Of a stretch of DNA of 64,000 nt, positions 55,820 through 64,000 are shown piece by piece. The DNA is from Pectobacterium aroidearum (GTDB taxonomy: Bacteria; Pseudomonadota; Gammaproteobacteria; Enterobacterales; Enterobacteriaceae). Each line of letters starts with the position of its first letter. The first letter of the stretch is position 1. The translations under genes and the position numbers were made by a program. The stretch covers positions 2,728,001-2,792,000 of the forward strand of contig NZ_CP166097.1 of assembly GCF_041228105.1 (NCBI RefSeq). The letters run 5' to 3'. Below the pieces are notes generated by a model. That model searched no databases. It was not told the origin of the DNA and saw only the letters and a program-made list of their open reading frames with translations.

Positions 55820-56349
55820 AAAAACTTATTTTAGTAAATGGTATACCAGCATCGGGGAAAAGTACGGTAGCTCGAGTCATTGCAGATGAATTACATTTCC
55901 CTCTGTTGAGTCTCGATGAAATAAAAGAGCCTTTCATGGTGCAACTTTGCGACACCATTGATAGAACGTTAAACAGAAAGCTAGGGTATGCCGCGTATCA
56001 AGCCATGTTTAATATCGTTCAGCAGGCACCGAAAAACAGCACCATTATTCTTGATGCCTGGTTTGGTTTTCGCGAAAAATCACGATTACAAGAATATATC
56101 ACTGCGTGTGACATCCACCACACGCTTGAAATATGGAATGCAATTTCCCCCGAACGAGTAGCAGAACGTTATCAGGCCAGAGTGCATAAAAGAATAAAAG
56201 GCCATCCCGGTGATGAATACCTTCCGGAATTAATGGCACTCGCACATCAGGCTCACCCGATGAGTATTGGTAAGTGCTACACGGTTGATCAGGATAAGGA
56301 CATTAATTATCAGGAACTCATTCAATGGATTAAAAACAACCTGGATTAA
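55816..56349 (+). CDS. Small P-loop kinase of unknown substrate
   Basis: A 177-residue nucleoside-triphosphate-binding protein, probably a phosphotransferase of the AAA_33 / gluconate-kinase-like group. Walker A is GIPASGKST (residues 9-17). A likely second acidic motif is LSLDEIKEPF (near 36), and TIILDAWFG (near 75-83) is Walker-B-like. A lid-like basic stretch (ERYQARVHKRIKGHP) lies near 116-130. The start overlaps the EIIA stop, so translation is coupled. It may phosphorylate the sugar or a pathway intermediate. A zeta-toxin-like role is less likely because no antitoxin gene is present. Confidence 0.8.
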   Translation: MKKLILVNGIPASGKSTVARVIADELHFPLLSLDEIKEPFMVQLCDTIDRTLNRKLGYAAYQAMFNIVQQAPKNSTIILDAWFGFREKSRLQEYITACDIHHTLEIWNAISPERVAERYQARVHKRIKGHPGDEYLPELMALAHQAHPMSIGKCYTVDQDKDINYQELIQWIKNNLD

Positions 56350-56382
56350 TCGATTATTGATATTAATTTTATGAGGATAATT

Positions 56383-57285
56383 ATGATGAACACCATGACT
56401 ACGGCTGAATACCGGGGATATCAATTAATTTGTGATGCAACGGGCTCAATGATGGTTATTGCCTGCGATCAACGTGGCGGAATGCGAACATTATTAGCAT
56501 CGACCCCTGAAGCACAGGCTGCCATTACTAATGAAACATTAGGAAAAACAAAATATGACATTACACGTTATCTGGCGGCAGAGGCCGGATGCGTGCTGGT
56601 TGATCCTATTTGCGCCATACCCGGTCTGATCGATGAAAACATCTTGCCTCGTGATACCGGTCTGCTCATCGGGCTTGATGCGTCAGGCTGGGAAACGACG
56701 CCAGAAGGGTATCGGATCTCCACGCTGGTTGAGGGCGTCACGGCGCGTAAAGTACGTGAATGGGGAGCGACAGGGGGGAAAATTATGATCTACCTGCGTC
56801 CGGATAGACCGGATGCCAATACCCGTAACCTTGAAACACTCCGTACCGTGATACAGGATTTTGCGCAGGAAGATTTACTGCTCGTTGTCGAATTTCTGAC
56901 CTACTCTCTGGAAAATGAATCTCGCGACACCTACACTCGTCTCCTGCCCGAACTCATCCCAGCAGGCTGTCAGGCCTGTATCGAGGCAGGCGCAAAGGTT
57001 TTAAAAATTCCTTATCCTGGATCTGATGAAGCCTGCGCGCACGTTACCGCGCTCTGCGGTAACATCCCCTGGGCAGTCCTCTCTGCGGGTGTCGATCACG
57101 CAACGTTTCTCCCGCAGGTAGAAAGCGCGTTGAAAAATGGCGCATCTGGCGTCATTGCCGGGCGTTCACTCTGGAAAGACTGTATATCCCTCGAACGTGC
57201 AATTTCAAAAGAGAAACTGTCTACCGTCGCCGTCTCGCGACTCAGAGATATTCAGGCACTCCTAAAACGCTATCAACGCTCCTAA
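56383..57285 (+). CDS. LacD/YihT-family class I ketose-bisphosphate aldolase
   Basis: A 300-residue TIM-barrel aldolase related to tagatose-1,6-bisphosphate aldolase (LacD) and sulfofructose-phosphate aldolase (YihT). The N-terminal ACDQRGGMRTLL is the family start, and Lys208 in AGAKVLKIPYPGSDE is the expected Schiff-base lysine. VLSAGVDHATF (near 232-242) and the phosphate loop GVIAGRSLWKD close the barrel. The start is set at the ATG with GAGG 6 nt upstream; a second ATG follows directly. Last gene of the operon. With the PfkA-like kinase it would yield dihydroxyacetone phosphate and glyceraldehyde-3-phosphate if the substrate is a ketohexose bisphosphate. Confidence 0.87.
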   Translation: MMNTMTTAEYRGYQLICDATGSMMVIACDQRGGMRTLLASTPEAQAAITNETLGKTKYDITRYLAAEAGCVLVDPICAIPGLIDENILPRDTGLLIGLDASGWETTPEGYRISTLVEGVTARKVREWGATGGKIMIYLRPDRPDANTRNLETLRTVIQDFAQEDLLLVVEFLTYSLENESRDTYTRLLPELIPAGCQACIEAGAKVLKIPYPGSDEACAHVTALCGNIPWAVLSAGVDHATFLPQVESALKNGASGVIAGRSLWKDCISLERAISKEKLSTVAVSRLRDIQALLKRYQRS

Positions 57286-57301
57286 TCCGGCCTGCATTTT
57301 T

Positions 57302-57323
57302 TGCGCTCTCTCAGGAGAGCGCA
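57302..57323 (+). terminator. Hairpin closing the PTS operon
   Basis: TGCGCTCTC pairs with GAGAGCGCA around TCAG, 16 nt after the aldolase stop, followed by CTTCCCTCTCC. The downstream tract is pyrimidine-rich with few T, so termination may be partial. Confidence 0.55.
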
Positions 57324-57525
57324 CTTCCCTCTCCTCCCGTACATACGCATGAATTTTCTACCCTATCGACAACCTTTTACCATCACATACGTTCGATTCC
57401 TCAATTGCCGCGCCTCCAAAGCTCAGCTATAACTAAATGAACAACGATGATTTTTTTGGCTGGGCCAACCGGAAGGCAGTAAACGGAATCTCACGTACAG
57501 GTTTGCTATATTAGGGGGCGCGCTG

Positions 57526-59067
57526 ATGGCTATATCCACGGATAATCAGGTAAAAAAAACACTTCGCCTGAGTGATGGACCGGACTGGACGTTTGAGTTA
57601 TTGCAGGTTTACCTTGATGAAATTGATCGGGTGGCCAAGTTGTATCGTCTGTCGACCTATCCTCATCAGATCGAAGTCATCACCTCAGAACAAATGATGG
57701 ACGCCTATTCCAGTATAGGAATGCCGATCAACTATGCCCACTGGTCGTTCGGGAAGAAATTTATCGAAACCGAACAACGCTACAAACACGGGCAGCAGGG
57801 GCTGGCGTATGAGATCGTCATCAACTCCGATCCCTGTATCGCGTATTTGATGGAAGAGAACACACTGCCGATGCAGGCGCTGGTCATGGCGCATGCCTGC
57901 TACGGGCACAACTCGTTCTTCAAAGGCAACTACCTGTTCCGCAGTTGGACCGACGCCAGCTCCATCGTCGATTATCTGCTGTTTGCCCGGCAATATATCG
58001 CGCAATGCGAAGAGCGTTATGGCGTGGACGAAGTGGAACGCCTGTTAGATTCCTGCCATGCACTCATGAATTACGGCGTTGACCGCTACAAGCGCCCACA
58101 AAAAATTTCGCTTGAAGAGGAAAAGTCCCGCCAGAAAAGCCGTGAAGCCTACCTGCAAAGCCAGGTTAACGATCTCTGGAAGACATTACCACGGCGAGAA
58201 CAAGGTGCCGCACCGGAGCAAGCGAGACGCTTTCCGCAAGAGCCGCAGGAAAACCTGCTCTATTTTATGGAGAAGAACGCACCGCTGCTGGAGCCTTGGC
58301 AGCGTGAGGTTCTGCGTATCGTGCGGAAAGTCAGTCAGTATTTTTATCCGCAGAAGCAGACGCAGGTAATGAATGAGGGCTGGGCTACGTTCTGGCACTA
58401 CACCATTCTGAACCATCTCTATGATGAAGGCCGGGTCACTGAGCGCTTCATGATGGAATTCCTGCACAGCCATACCAACGTGATCTATCAACCGCCGTAT
58501 AACAGCCCGTATTACAGCGGAATCAACCCCTATGCGCTGGGCTTCGCGATGTTTCAGGATATCAAGCGCATTTGTCAGTCGCCGACGGACGAGGACCGTT
58601 ACTGGTTCCCCGATATTGCCGGTAAAGACTGGCTCGATACGCTGCATTTTGCGATGCAGAACTTCAAGGACGAGAGTTTCATCAGCCAGTTCCTGTCGCC
58701 TAAGCTGATGCGTGATTTCCGGCTATTTACGGTGCTGGACGACGATCGAAACAACTATCTGGAAATCGCGGCGATTCACGACGAAGAAGGCTACCGCCTG
58801 ATCCGGCAGGAGCTTTCCGCACAGTACAACCTGAGCCATCTGGAGCCGAATATTCAGGTCTGGAATGTGGATTTGCGCGGCAATCGGGCGCTAACGCTGC
58901 GCTATGTTCCGCATAATCGCGCCCCGCTGGATAAAAGCAGCCAGGAAGTGTTGAAGCACGTCCACCGCCTGTGGGGCTTTGACGTCTATCTGGAACAGGC
59001 TAACGCAGATGGAAGCGTTGAGCTGCTTGAACGCTGCCCGCCGCGTAACGGAACAGCATCCACATAG
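57526..59067 (+). CDS. ycgB: SpoVR-family protein YcgB
   Basis: A 513-residue cytoplasmic protein of the SpoVR family, of unknown biochemical activity; in E. coli ycgB, yeaG and yeaH are linked by stress regulation and phylogenetic co-occurrence. The long N-terminal domain is rich in Tyr, His and Trp, with AHACYGHNSFFKGNYLF near residues 126-142 and EGWATFWHYTILNHLYDEG near 285-303. The C-terminal part (from about 430) is the small SpoVR domain. The start MAISTDNQVKKTLRLSDGPDW is reasonable. It is convergent with fadR. Confidence 0.95.
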   Translation: MAISTDNQVKKTLRLSDGPDWTFELLQVYLDEIDRVAKLYRLSTYPHQIEVITSEQMMDAYSSIGMPINYAHWSFGKKFIETEQRYKHGQQGLAYEIVINSDPCIAYLMEENTLPMQALVMAHACYGHNSFFKGNYLFRSWTDASSIVDYLLFARQYIAQCEERYGVDEVERLLDSCHALMNYGVDRYKRPQKISLEEEKSRQKSREAYLQSQVNDLWKTLPRREQGAAPEQARRFPQEPQENLLYFMEKNAPLLEPWQREVLRIVRKVSQYFYPQKQTQVMNEGWATFWHYTILNHLYDEGRVTERFMMEFLHSHTNVIYQPPYNSPYYSGINPYALGFAMFQDIKRICQSPTDEDRYWFPDIAGKDWLDTLHFAMQNFKDESFISQFLSPKLMRDFRLFTVLDDDRNNYLEIAAIHDEEGYRLIRQELSAQYNLSHLEPNIQVWNVDLRGNRALTLRYVPHNRAPLDKSSQEVLKHVHRLWGFDVYLEQANADGSVELLERCPPRNGTAST

Positions 59068-59093
59068 CGGAACATGGCTACACAGCCAAAGAC

Positions 59094-59128
59094 AAAGGGG
59101 ATTCAGGTTGTCACCTGAATCCCCTTTT
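59094..59128. terminator. Bidirectional terminator between ycgB and fadR
   Basis: AAAGGGGATTCAGGT pairs perfectly with ACCTGAATCCCCTTT around TGTC, with A and T tracts outside. It serves the convergent genes ycgB and fadR. Confidence 0.92.
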
Positions 59129-59168
59129 CACATGTTCCGTTTAACAATGCAGCGACGCGGTATAAACC

Positions 59169-59888
59169 TTAGCGGCGAACTTCCGCGATATCCCGTGGGA
59201 TAGCGCTCTGCATACTGTGCCAGATCGCTCCGCTTTCTTTACCGTAATGTCTGACGACATCCATTACCTGATCGTACAGCTCTTCGCTGCGCAATGCTTC
59301 CAACCGACCGTAAAAATTCACCGCCAGCTTGCGGGCTTCCGGGTTGGAAAAATAGTAGCGCCCTACGCGAATATATAACCCCTTCAAACCGTTCAGGATC
59401 AGGCCATAAATCGGATTGCCGGAAGCAAAAGCCAGACCGCGGAACACGTTGTAATCCAGTTGCGCAAAGGCTTCTGCGCTATCGTCTACCGCGTTTGCCT
59501 GAGTCAACACGTCACGCACCTTTTCCGGGTTATGTCGTAACGCCGTCCGAATAAAGATGGCGGCGATGTTGGTTCGCACGGCCAGCAGGTTATCGATCAG
59601 CTGCGGCACGCTATCGTGATCGAGCCGTGCCAGCGTTTCCAGAATATTGAGCCCGGAAGTTTCCCAAAAATTGTTAATTTTTGTTGGCTTTCCGTGCTGT
59701 ATCGTTAGCCAACCATCGCGAGCCAAGCGCTGAAGCACTTCGCGCAGGGTAGTACGGGTCACGCCGATCAGTTCGGAAAGTTCTCTTTCCGCGGGCAAAA
59801 TAGAGCCTGGAGGAAAACGGTTATTCCATATACTTTCGATAATGTATTCTTCCGCGAATCCAGCCGGACTTTGCGCCTTTATAACCAT
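59169..59888 (-). CDS. fadR: Fatty acid metabolism regulator FadR
   Basis: Acyl-CoA-responsive GntR-family regulator that represses fatty-acid degradation (fad) and activates fabA/fabB. The 239-residue protein has an N-terminal winged helix (residues 8-72), with the recognition helix in [19 protein letters not shown]. The C-terminal FCD-type acyl-CoA domain starts near residue 80. It is divergent from nhaB, as in E. coli. Confidence 0.97.
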   Translation of the reverse strand: MVIKAQSPAGFAEEYIIESIWNNRFPPGSILPAERELSELIGVTRTTLREVLQRLARDGWLTIQHGKPTKINNFWETSGLNILETLARLDHDSVPQLIDNLLAVRTNIAAIFIRTALRHNPEKVRDVLTQANAVDDSAEAFAQLDYNVFRGLAFASGNPIYGLILNGLKGLYIRVGRYYFSNPEARKLAVNFYGRLEALRSEELYDQVMDVVRHYGKESGAIWHSMQSAIPRDIAEVRR

Positions 59889-60118
59889 GTGTTTGATAAT
59901 CCGTAGCGGTGATTGCTGAAAAAAGCCGAATCATAATACCAGACGAAAGAATCATGATATAGCGCCGCACTCAGGCGCCGAACCATTTCAATGAAAAATT
60001 GTGACTACAAACCGCCCTCTCGCCGCGCAAAACGGTAGACTTCTGACCGTTTGTAAAGTTTTTACTATATGATAAGAGCCATCAAACTATTCTAACAAAT
60101 AAGGATTCTTCTTCTATT

Positions 60119-61699
60119 ATGACAGGCATGCCCCTCCACCGCGCGCTGTTAAAAAATTTCCTGGGATACGCGCCAGACTGGTACAAACTGACTATTTTTT
60201 GCTTCTTGCTGGTTAATCCGCTGCTGTTCTATTTTGTCAGCCCATTTTGGGCCGGCTGGTTATTAGTTGTGGAGTTTATTTTTACGCTAGGCATGGCGCT
60301 GAAATGTTACCCGCTACAACCCGGTGGCCTGCTGGCGCTACAAGCCATGCTCATCGGTATGACCAGTCCGCAGCAGGTGTGGCATGAAGTCACGGGGAAT
60401 ATTGAAGTCCTCATGCTGCTGGTGTTTATGGTGGCAGGCATCTATTTCATGAAGCAACTGCTGCTTTTTGTCTTTACTAAACTGCTGCTGCGCATTCATT
60501 CCAAGGCACTGTTATCACTCGCCTTCTGTGGTGCCGCTGCCTTCCTTTCCGCATTCCTTGATGCTCTGACCGTGATCGCCGTTGTTATCAGCGTCGCTAT
60601 CGGATTTTATGGTATTTACCACCGTTTCGCGTCCCAACAGGGTGGGAACGAAGCGGATATCAGCGATGATAGTGCGCTAAGCAGCGAGGAACATCGTCAT
60701 ACGCTGGAACAGTTCCGGGCATTCCTGCGCAGCCTGCTCATGCATGCTGGCGTCGGTACTGCACTGGGCGGCGTGATGACAATGGTTGGTGAACCTCAGA
60801 ATTTGATCATCGCGAAAAGCGCTGGCTGGGATTTCGTCAGCTTCTTCCTGCATATGTCACCCGTGACCGTTCCCGTGTTTATTTGCGGGATTCTAACCTG
60901 CGTGCTGGTTGAGCGTTTTAAAGTCTTCGGCTATGGCGTAAGTCTGCCGGACAACGTGCGACGCGTGCTTGAGGATTACGATCGGGACATGACAGAAAAA
61001 CGCACGCCGCAGGATAAAGTGCGCTTACTCGTACAGGCGGTGATTGGTATTTGGCTTATTGTCGCGCTGGCGTTTCATCTGGCTGAGGTCGGACTGATTG
61101 GTCTTTCCGTGATTATTATGGCCACGGCATTCTGCGGCGTGACCGAAGAACATGCCATCGGTAAAGCGTTTCAGGATGCCATGCCGTTTACCGCGCTGCT
61201 GACGGTTTTCTTTGCCATCGTTGCCGTCATTATCGATCAGCAGCTGTTTTCTCCGATTATCCATTACGTCCTGCAATCGTCTGAGAGTTCGCAACTGACG
61301 CAATTTTATCTGTTCAATGGACTGCTATCGTCGATATCGGATAACGTCTTTGTTGGTTCGGTTTATATCAACGAAGCGCGCAGCGCCTTTGAGAACGGTC
61401 ACATCTCGCTCTCTCAGTTCGAGTTGCTCGCCGTGGCGATCAATACCGGCACCAACCTGCCTTCTGTCGCCACGCCGAATGGGCAAGCGGCGTTTCTGTT
61501 TCTGCTGACATCTTCGCTGGCTCCGCTTATCCGCCTGTCTTACGGACGTATGGTGATTATGGCGCTGCCTTACACGATTGTGATGACGCTGGTCGGGTTG
61601 CTTTGCGTTGAGTTCACGCTAGTGCCGTTTACTGACTTTTTGATGAATAATCACTGGATTTCTTTGCCAAATTTGACCCTATCAGGCAGTCACTCATAA
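60119..61699 (+). CDS. nhaB: Sodium/proton antiporter NhaB
   Basis: Electrogenic Na+/H+ antiporter of the inner membrane. The 526-residue protein has about twelve hydrophobic segments and the conserved acidic site in [15 protein letters not shown] (Asp148), corresponding to a residue needed for transport in E. coli NhaB. Conserved loops are [16 protein letters not shown] (near residues 218-233) and [16 protein letters not shown]. The ATG at [16 protein letters not shown] is taken; an internal Met (residue 4) is possible. It is divergent from fadR and upstream of dsbB. Confidence 0.96.
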   Translation: MTGMPLHRALLKNFLGYAPDWYKLTIFCFLLVNPLLFYFVSPFWAGWLLVVEFIFTLGMALKCYPLQPGGLLALQAMLIGMTSPQQVWHEVTGNIEVLMLLVFMVAGIYFMKQLLLFVFTKLLLRIHSKALLSLAFCGAAAFLSAFLDALTVIAVVISVAIGFYGIYHRFASQQGGNEADISDDSALSSEEHRHTLEQFRAFLRSLLMHAGVGTALGGVMTMVGEPQNLIIAKSAGWDFVSFFLHMSPVTVPVFICGILTCVLVERFKVFGYGVSLPDNVRRVLEDYDRDMTEKRTPQDKVRLLVQAVIGIWLIVALAFHLAEVGLIGLSVIIMATAFCGVTEEHAIGKAFQDAMPFTALLTVFFAIVAVIIDQQLFSPIIHYVLQSSESSQLTQFYLFNGLLSSISDNVFVGSVYINEARSAFENGHISLSQFELLAVAINTGTNLPSVATPNGQAAFLFLLTSSLAPLIRLSYGRMVIMALPYTIVMTLVGLLCVEFTLVPFTDFLMNNHWISLPNLTLSGSHS

Positions 61700-61894
61700 T
61701 CACGATCGTGTATAGTAATCACGGTGGCGACAATTTCCGTCTTGATGATGTTATCAATACGATTTTCGCCGCCGTAAAATGACAGAAAAAGCATCAAATA
61801 AACATATCGTTACGTTTTGCACAGTGAAATGATGGCAGTGAAGCCAGAACGGTTTACACTGCTGCTTTAATCATGTTTAGCATGGAATATTTTT

Positions 61895-62425
61895 ATGTTG
61901 CGATTTCTTAATCGTTGCTCACGCGGGCGTGGTGCGTGGCTGCTGCTGGCGTTTACTGCTTTAGCATTGGAATTGACTGCGCTCTATTTTCAGCATGTTA
62001 TGTTATTAAAACCGTGCGTGCTGTGTATTTATCAGCGTTGCGCGCTGTGGGGCGTGTTCGCCGCGGGTATTGTTGGTGCCATCGCACCATCAACGGCGTT
62101 GCGTTACCCGGCCATCGCGTTATGGATATACAGTTCTTACGAAGGCGTTCGACTGGCATGGAAACACACGGATATTTTGTTAAATCCGTCGCCATTTACC
62201 ACCTGTGATTTCTTTGTCAGCTTCCCATCCTGGTTACCTTTAGACAAATGGCTCCCGGCCATTTTCAATGCGACAGGGGATTGCTCAGTGCGTCAGTGGG
62301 AATTCCTCTCTCTGGAAATGCCGCAATGGCTGCTTGGCATCTTTGTCGCCTATCTGGTGGTTGCCGTGCTGGTATTGATCGCTCAGCCTTTCCGTCCCAA
62401 ACGCCGCGACCTCTTCAGCCGTTAA
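61895..62425 (+). CDS. dsbB: Disulfide bond formation protein DsbB
   Basis: Inner-membrane quinone reductase that reoxidises DsbA. The 176-residue protein has four transmembrane helices and the two periplasmic disulphides at the standard positions: Cys41-Cys44 (KPCVLC) and Cys104-Cys130. The quinone-contact Arg48 is present (YQRCALWG). It follows nhaB, as in E. coli, with a 195-bp gap and probably its own promoter. A terminator follows. Confidence 0.97.
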   Translation: MLRFLNRCSRGRGAWLLLAFTALALELTALYFQHVMLLKPCVLCIYQRCALWGVFAAGIVGAIAPSTALRYPAIALWIYSSYEGVRLAWKHTDILLNPSPFTTCDFFVSFPSWLPLDKWLPAIFNATGDCSVRQWEFLSLEMPQWLLGIFVAYLVVAVLVLIAQPFRPKRRDLFSR

Positions 62426-62452
62426 TCCATAATCTGTTAAGCATAAACCGAA

Positions 62453-62476
62453 AAGCCCGACACTGTTGTCGGGCTT
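62453..62476 (+). terminator. dsbB terminator
   Basis: AAGCCCGACA pairs with TGTCGGGCTT around CTGT, 27 nt past the dsbB stop. The tail is TTCTGG, so the T-run is weak, but the stem is strong and on minus strand also faces the convergent small gene. Confidence 0.75.
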
Positions 62477-62516
62477 CTGGTAACCGTTTCTACGCCTCAC
62501 AGGCTTGCTACGACGC

Positions 62517-62714
62517 TCACTGTTGTGGTCTGTAGATATCGCGATAATGGCCTAATCGCTCGTTGAAGAAAGGCCTTTTTTCCTGCGGGATTCTTCGTGA
62601 TATTTCATCTGCGTCGATCTTTTTTTCCTGACTTTCCATGAAAGCAATCGTGGAGGCAGCAAAGTCGGTGTACTGCTCGCTGTACTCAAGAATGATTTTC
62701 TCAAAGTTAATCAC
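62517..62714 (-). CDS. 65-residue protein of unknown function
   Basis: I do not recognise it. The protein is MINFEKIILEYSEQYTDF..., charged and helix-prone, with no signal peptide or membrane segment. It ends LGHYRDIYRPQQ. A ribosome site GGGGGAGAG lies 6-9 nt upstream of the ATG, the main reason to call it. It is convergent with dsbB and divergent from the lipoprotein gene. E. coli has nothing similar at this place that I recall. Confidence 0.7.
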   Translation of the reverse strand: MINFEKIILEYSEQYTDFAASTIAFMESQEKKIDADEISRRIPQEKRPFFNERLGHYRDIYRPQQ

Positions 62715-62788
62715 ATGCTCTCCCCCTCTGCTGGTTATGCTGCTCTAAAATTATACAACACGTCACGATTTATGCCGGAGGTGACAGC

Positions 62789-62863
62789 ATGATTCGCACA
62801 AGGAAAAAGAAAAATGTGAAGTGGCAGGCAAAACGCAGATGCGAGTTCACTGACGTCACCTAA
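62789..62863 (+). CDS. 24-codon basic small ORF with strong ribosome site
   Basis: The ORF reads MIRTRKKKNVKWQAKRRCEF and ends TDVT; ten of 24 residues are Lys or Arg. GGAGGTGA, an almost ideal Shine-Dalgarno sequence, sits 5-7 nt before its ATG. It lies between two divergent small genes, with no overlap. It resembles no family I know, though small basic ribosome- or nucleic-acid-binding proteins look like this. Coding is inferred from the ribosome site and composition only. Confidence 0.45.
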   Translation: MIRTRKKKNVKWQAKRRCEFTDVT

Positions 62864-62944
62864 AAATACGAAGAGGAAATTCTCCATTCATTTCGATATA
62901 ATCACTTAAAATTACTGTGGTTTTTCACAAGGAAGCAGTCTGTA

Positions 62945-63355
62945 ATGAAATATCTCTTTGCCATTATTCCACTGATGTTAACGTCGTGTACAACAACAAG
63001 CGAGCTCCAATCTGAATGCGAAAGCCGGTACGCGCGCCTCAGCGATATGGCGACCTGTCTGGATTACTCAATAAAAAAAGAACCCATTCTCTCTTCAACA
63101 CCTTGGCTGAAGCTCTATGTCTTAAACGCAAAAGTGTTGGGGAAAAAAGTGGACAAAGGGGAAATGGATGATCTGGATGCAAGAATTGAATTGCAAAATC
63201 AGTATATTGCTTTCAAACAAAAAGAAGCTGAAGCTGACGAAGCTCGTTATCAACAGTCACAAAGAAACCAGTTGGTTCAACAGGAGATTGACAGGAATCA
63301 GCAGTCGATAGACAGAGCAAAACTCATAAACGATAAAATCGCCGCACAACAGTAA
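62945..63355 (+). CDS. Putative lipoprotein with coiled-coil tail
   Basis: A 136-residue precursor with a lipoprotein signal: MKYLFAIIPLMLTSC, with lipobox LTSC and Cys15 as the lipid-bearing residue. Thr follows at position +2, so outer-membrane sorting would be expected. The C-terminal half (from about residue 80) is a Gln/Glu/Arg-rich coiled coil (KQKEAEADEARYQQSQRNQ). The two further cysteines (CESRYARLSDMATC) may form a disulphide. I recognise no function. AAGGAAG precedes the ATG. Confidence 0.8.
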   Translation: MKYLFAIIPLMLTSCTTTSELQSECESRYARLSDMATCLDYSIKKEPILSSTPWLKLYVLNAKVLGKKVDKGEMDDLDARIELQNQYIAFKQKEAEADEARYQQSQRNQLVQQEIDRNQQSIDRAKLINDKIAAQQ

Positions 63356-63387
63356 GCCTACGACTCAATACAGCACAACAGCAGCAC

Positions 63388-63420
63388 GTCACCGTGGCGT
63401 CTACTTCACATCACGGTGAC
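63388..63420. terminator. Stem-loop between the lipoprotein gene and ycgN
   Basis: GTCACCGTG and CACGGTGAC form a perfect 9-bp stem around 15 bases between convergent genes. No T-run follows closely (AATCTCTTTAATTT), so it is a tentative terminator. Confidence 0.5.
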
Positions 63421-63440
63421 AATCTCTTTAATTTACGCCC

Positions 63441-63887
63441 TCACCGCGCCCATTCAGGTTTGTTCAGTATGTGATCCTGCCAGTCCACCACTTCAGTCTC
63501 ACGTACAGCGATATGGCGCACGGAGATACGCTCGCGGTGCATGGCTGTCTTGGTGCCGCAGACCAGCGGATGCCACTGCGGTAAATCTTCACGTTCATGA
63601 ATCAGACGATACGCACAGGTCGCCGGTAGCCAGTTAAACGTCAGCAGGTTTTCTCGCGTCAGCTTGATGCAATCGGGTTCGTACTCGAAGCGTTTCTCAT
63701 AGTTACGGCACTGACAGCTTTTAATATTCAGTTGATTACAGGCGACGTTGGTAAAGTAGATCTCCTCCGTATCCTCATCAATCAGTTTATGCAAACAGCA
63801 CTGACCGCAGCCATCGCACAGCGATTCCCATTCATCGTCAGACATCTCAGACAACGTTTTTTGCTGCCAAAAAGGGCGTTCAGTCAT
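63441..63887 (-). CDS. ycgN: YcgN-family cysteine-cluster protein (UPF0260)
   Basis: A 148-residue protein of the CxxCxxCC superfamily. The motif is [12 protein letters not shown] (near residues 25-36), with later cysteines in [24 protein letters not shown] and ATCAYRL. This pattern is expected to bind a metal. The start [20 protein letters not shown] follows E. coli YcgN and has GGAAG upstream; 15 more codons are open. The function is unknown. The remaining 113 bp of the window hold no further gene that can be called. Confidence 0.94.
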   Translation of the reverse strand: MTERPFWQQKTLSEMSDDEWESLCDGCGQCCLHKLIDEDTEEIYFTNVACNQLNIKSCQCRNYEKRFEYEPDCIKLTRENLLTFNWLPATCAYRLIHEREDLPQWHPLVCGTKTAMHRERISVRHIAVRETEVVDWQDHILNKPEWAR

Positions 63888-64000
63888 GTTTCTTCCAGTT
63901 AACTTATGTTGCGTTGTGAATATTGTAAACAAAGATGCGTGATTCTGGCAGGCACGGCGGGGAGATTTTGCTGCCCGTCATTCAACACGGGCAGCCAGGG

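Noticed and set aside
55816..56349. Zeta-toxin or antibiotic phosphotransferase reading of the small P-loop kinase
   Set aside because: No antitoxin gene is adjacent and the gene is translationally coupled to a PTS component, so a metabolic role is more likely.

Overview
The window is a stretch of enterobacterial chromosome, most likely Pectobacterium or a close soft-rot relative (Pectobacteriaceae). This rests on near-identity of many proteins to their E. coli orthologues as remembered, on E. coli-like gene order, and on a KdgM-type oligogalacturonate porin typical of pectin-degrading soft-rot bacteria. No database search was possible. There is no rRNA, CRISPR array, intact insertion sequence or prophage.

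Layout. 1-2031: end of the trp operon (trpCF tail, trpB, trpA). 2416-8132: kdgM-like porin, ompW, a CxxCxxCC protein, yciC, yciB, yciA, tonB, yciI. 8138-12501: a dispersed repeat, a chemoreceptor, yciY, clsA, yciU. 12591-19989: oppBCDF with two oppA-type binding proteins. 21034-30299: adhE, tdk, hns, galU, rssB, rssA, ychJ, purU. 30454-30822: tRNA-Tyr followed by tandem repeats that copy its 3' end. 30896-31742: a UPF0126-family transporter gene behind a tandem glycine riboswitch. 31941-39909: xthA, ynjH, topB, ydjA, sppA, ansA, pncA. 39972-48620: yeaC, msrB, gapA, yeaD, yeaE, mipA, yeaG, yeaH. 48779-51915: a hemerythrin-like gene with an NsrR-like operator, an MFS efflux gene and dadA. 52401-57285: a seven-gene PTS sugar operon. 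57526-63887: ycgB, fadR, nhaB, dsbB, three small genes of unknown function, ycgN.

The part least explained by known biology is 52401-57285. It lies between dadA and ycgB, which are adjacent in E. coli. It encodes an ascorbate-type PTS (separate EIIB, EIIC and EIIA), a PfkA-family kinase with substitutions at two or three expected sugar-phosphate contacts, a LacD/YihT-family class I aldolase, a small P-loop kinase and a 92-residue protein of unknown role. Together they suggest uptake of a sugar as its phosphate, a second phosphorylation and aldol cleavage to trioses. The sugar is unknown and no regulator gene is present. A perfect CRP site and a second palindrome lie upstream.

Other points of interest are a 20-codon ORF overlapping the yciB start, a strongly Shine-Dalgarno-led basic 24-codon ORF, three copies of a roughly 200-270 bp repeat with related ends, a -24/-12 (sigma-54) promoter before yeaG, perfect FNR and CRP boxes, and the NsrR-like site before the hemerythrin gene.
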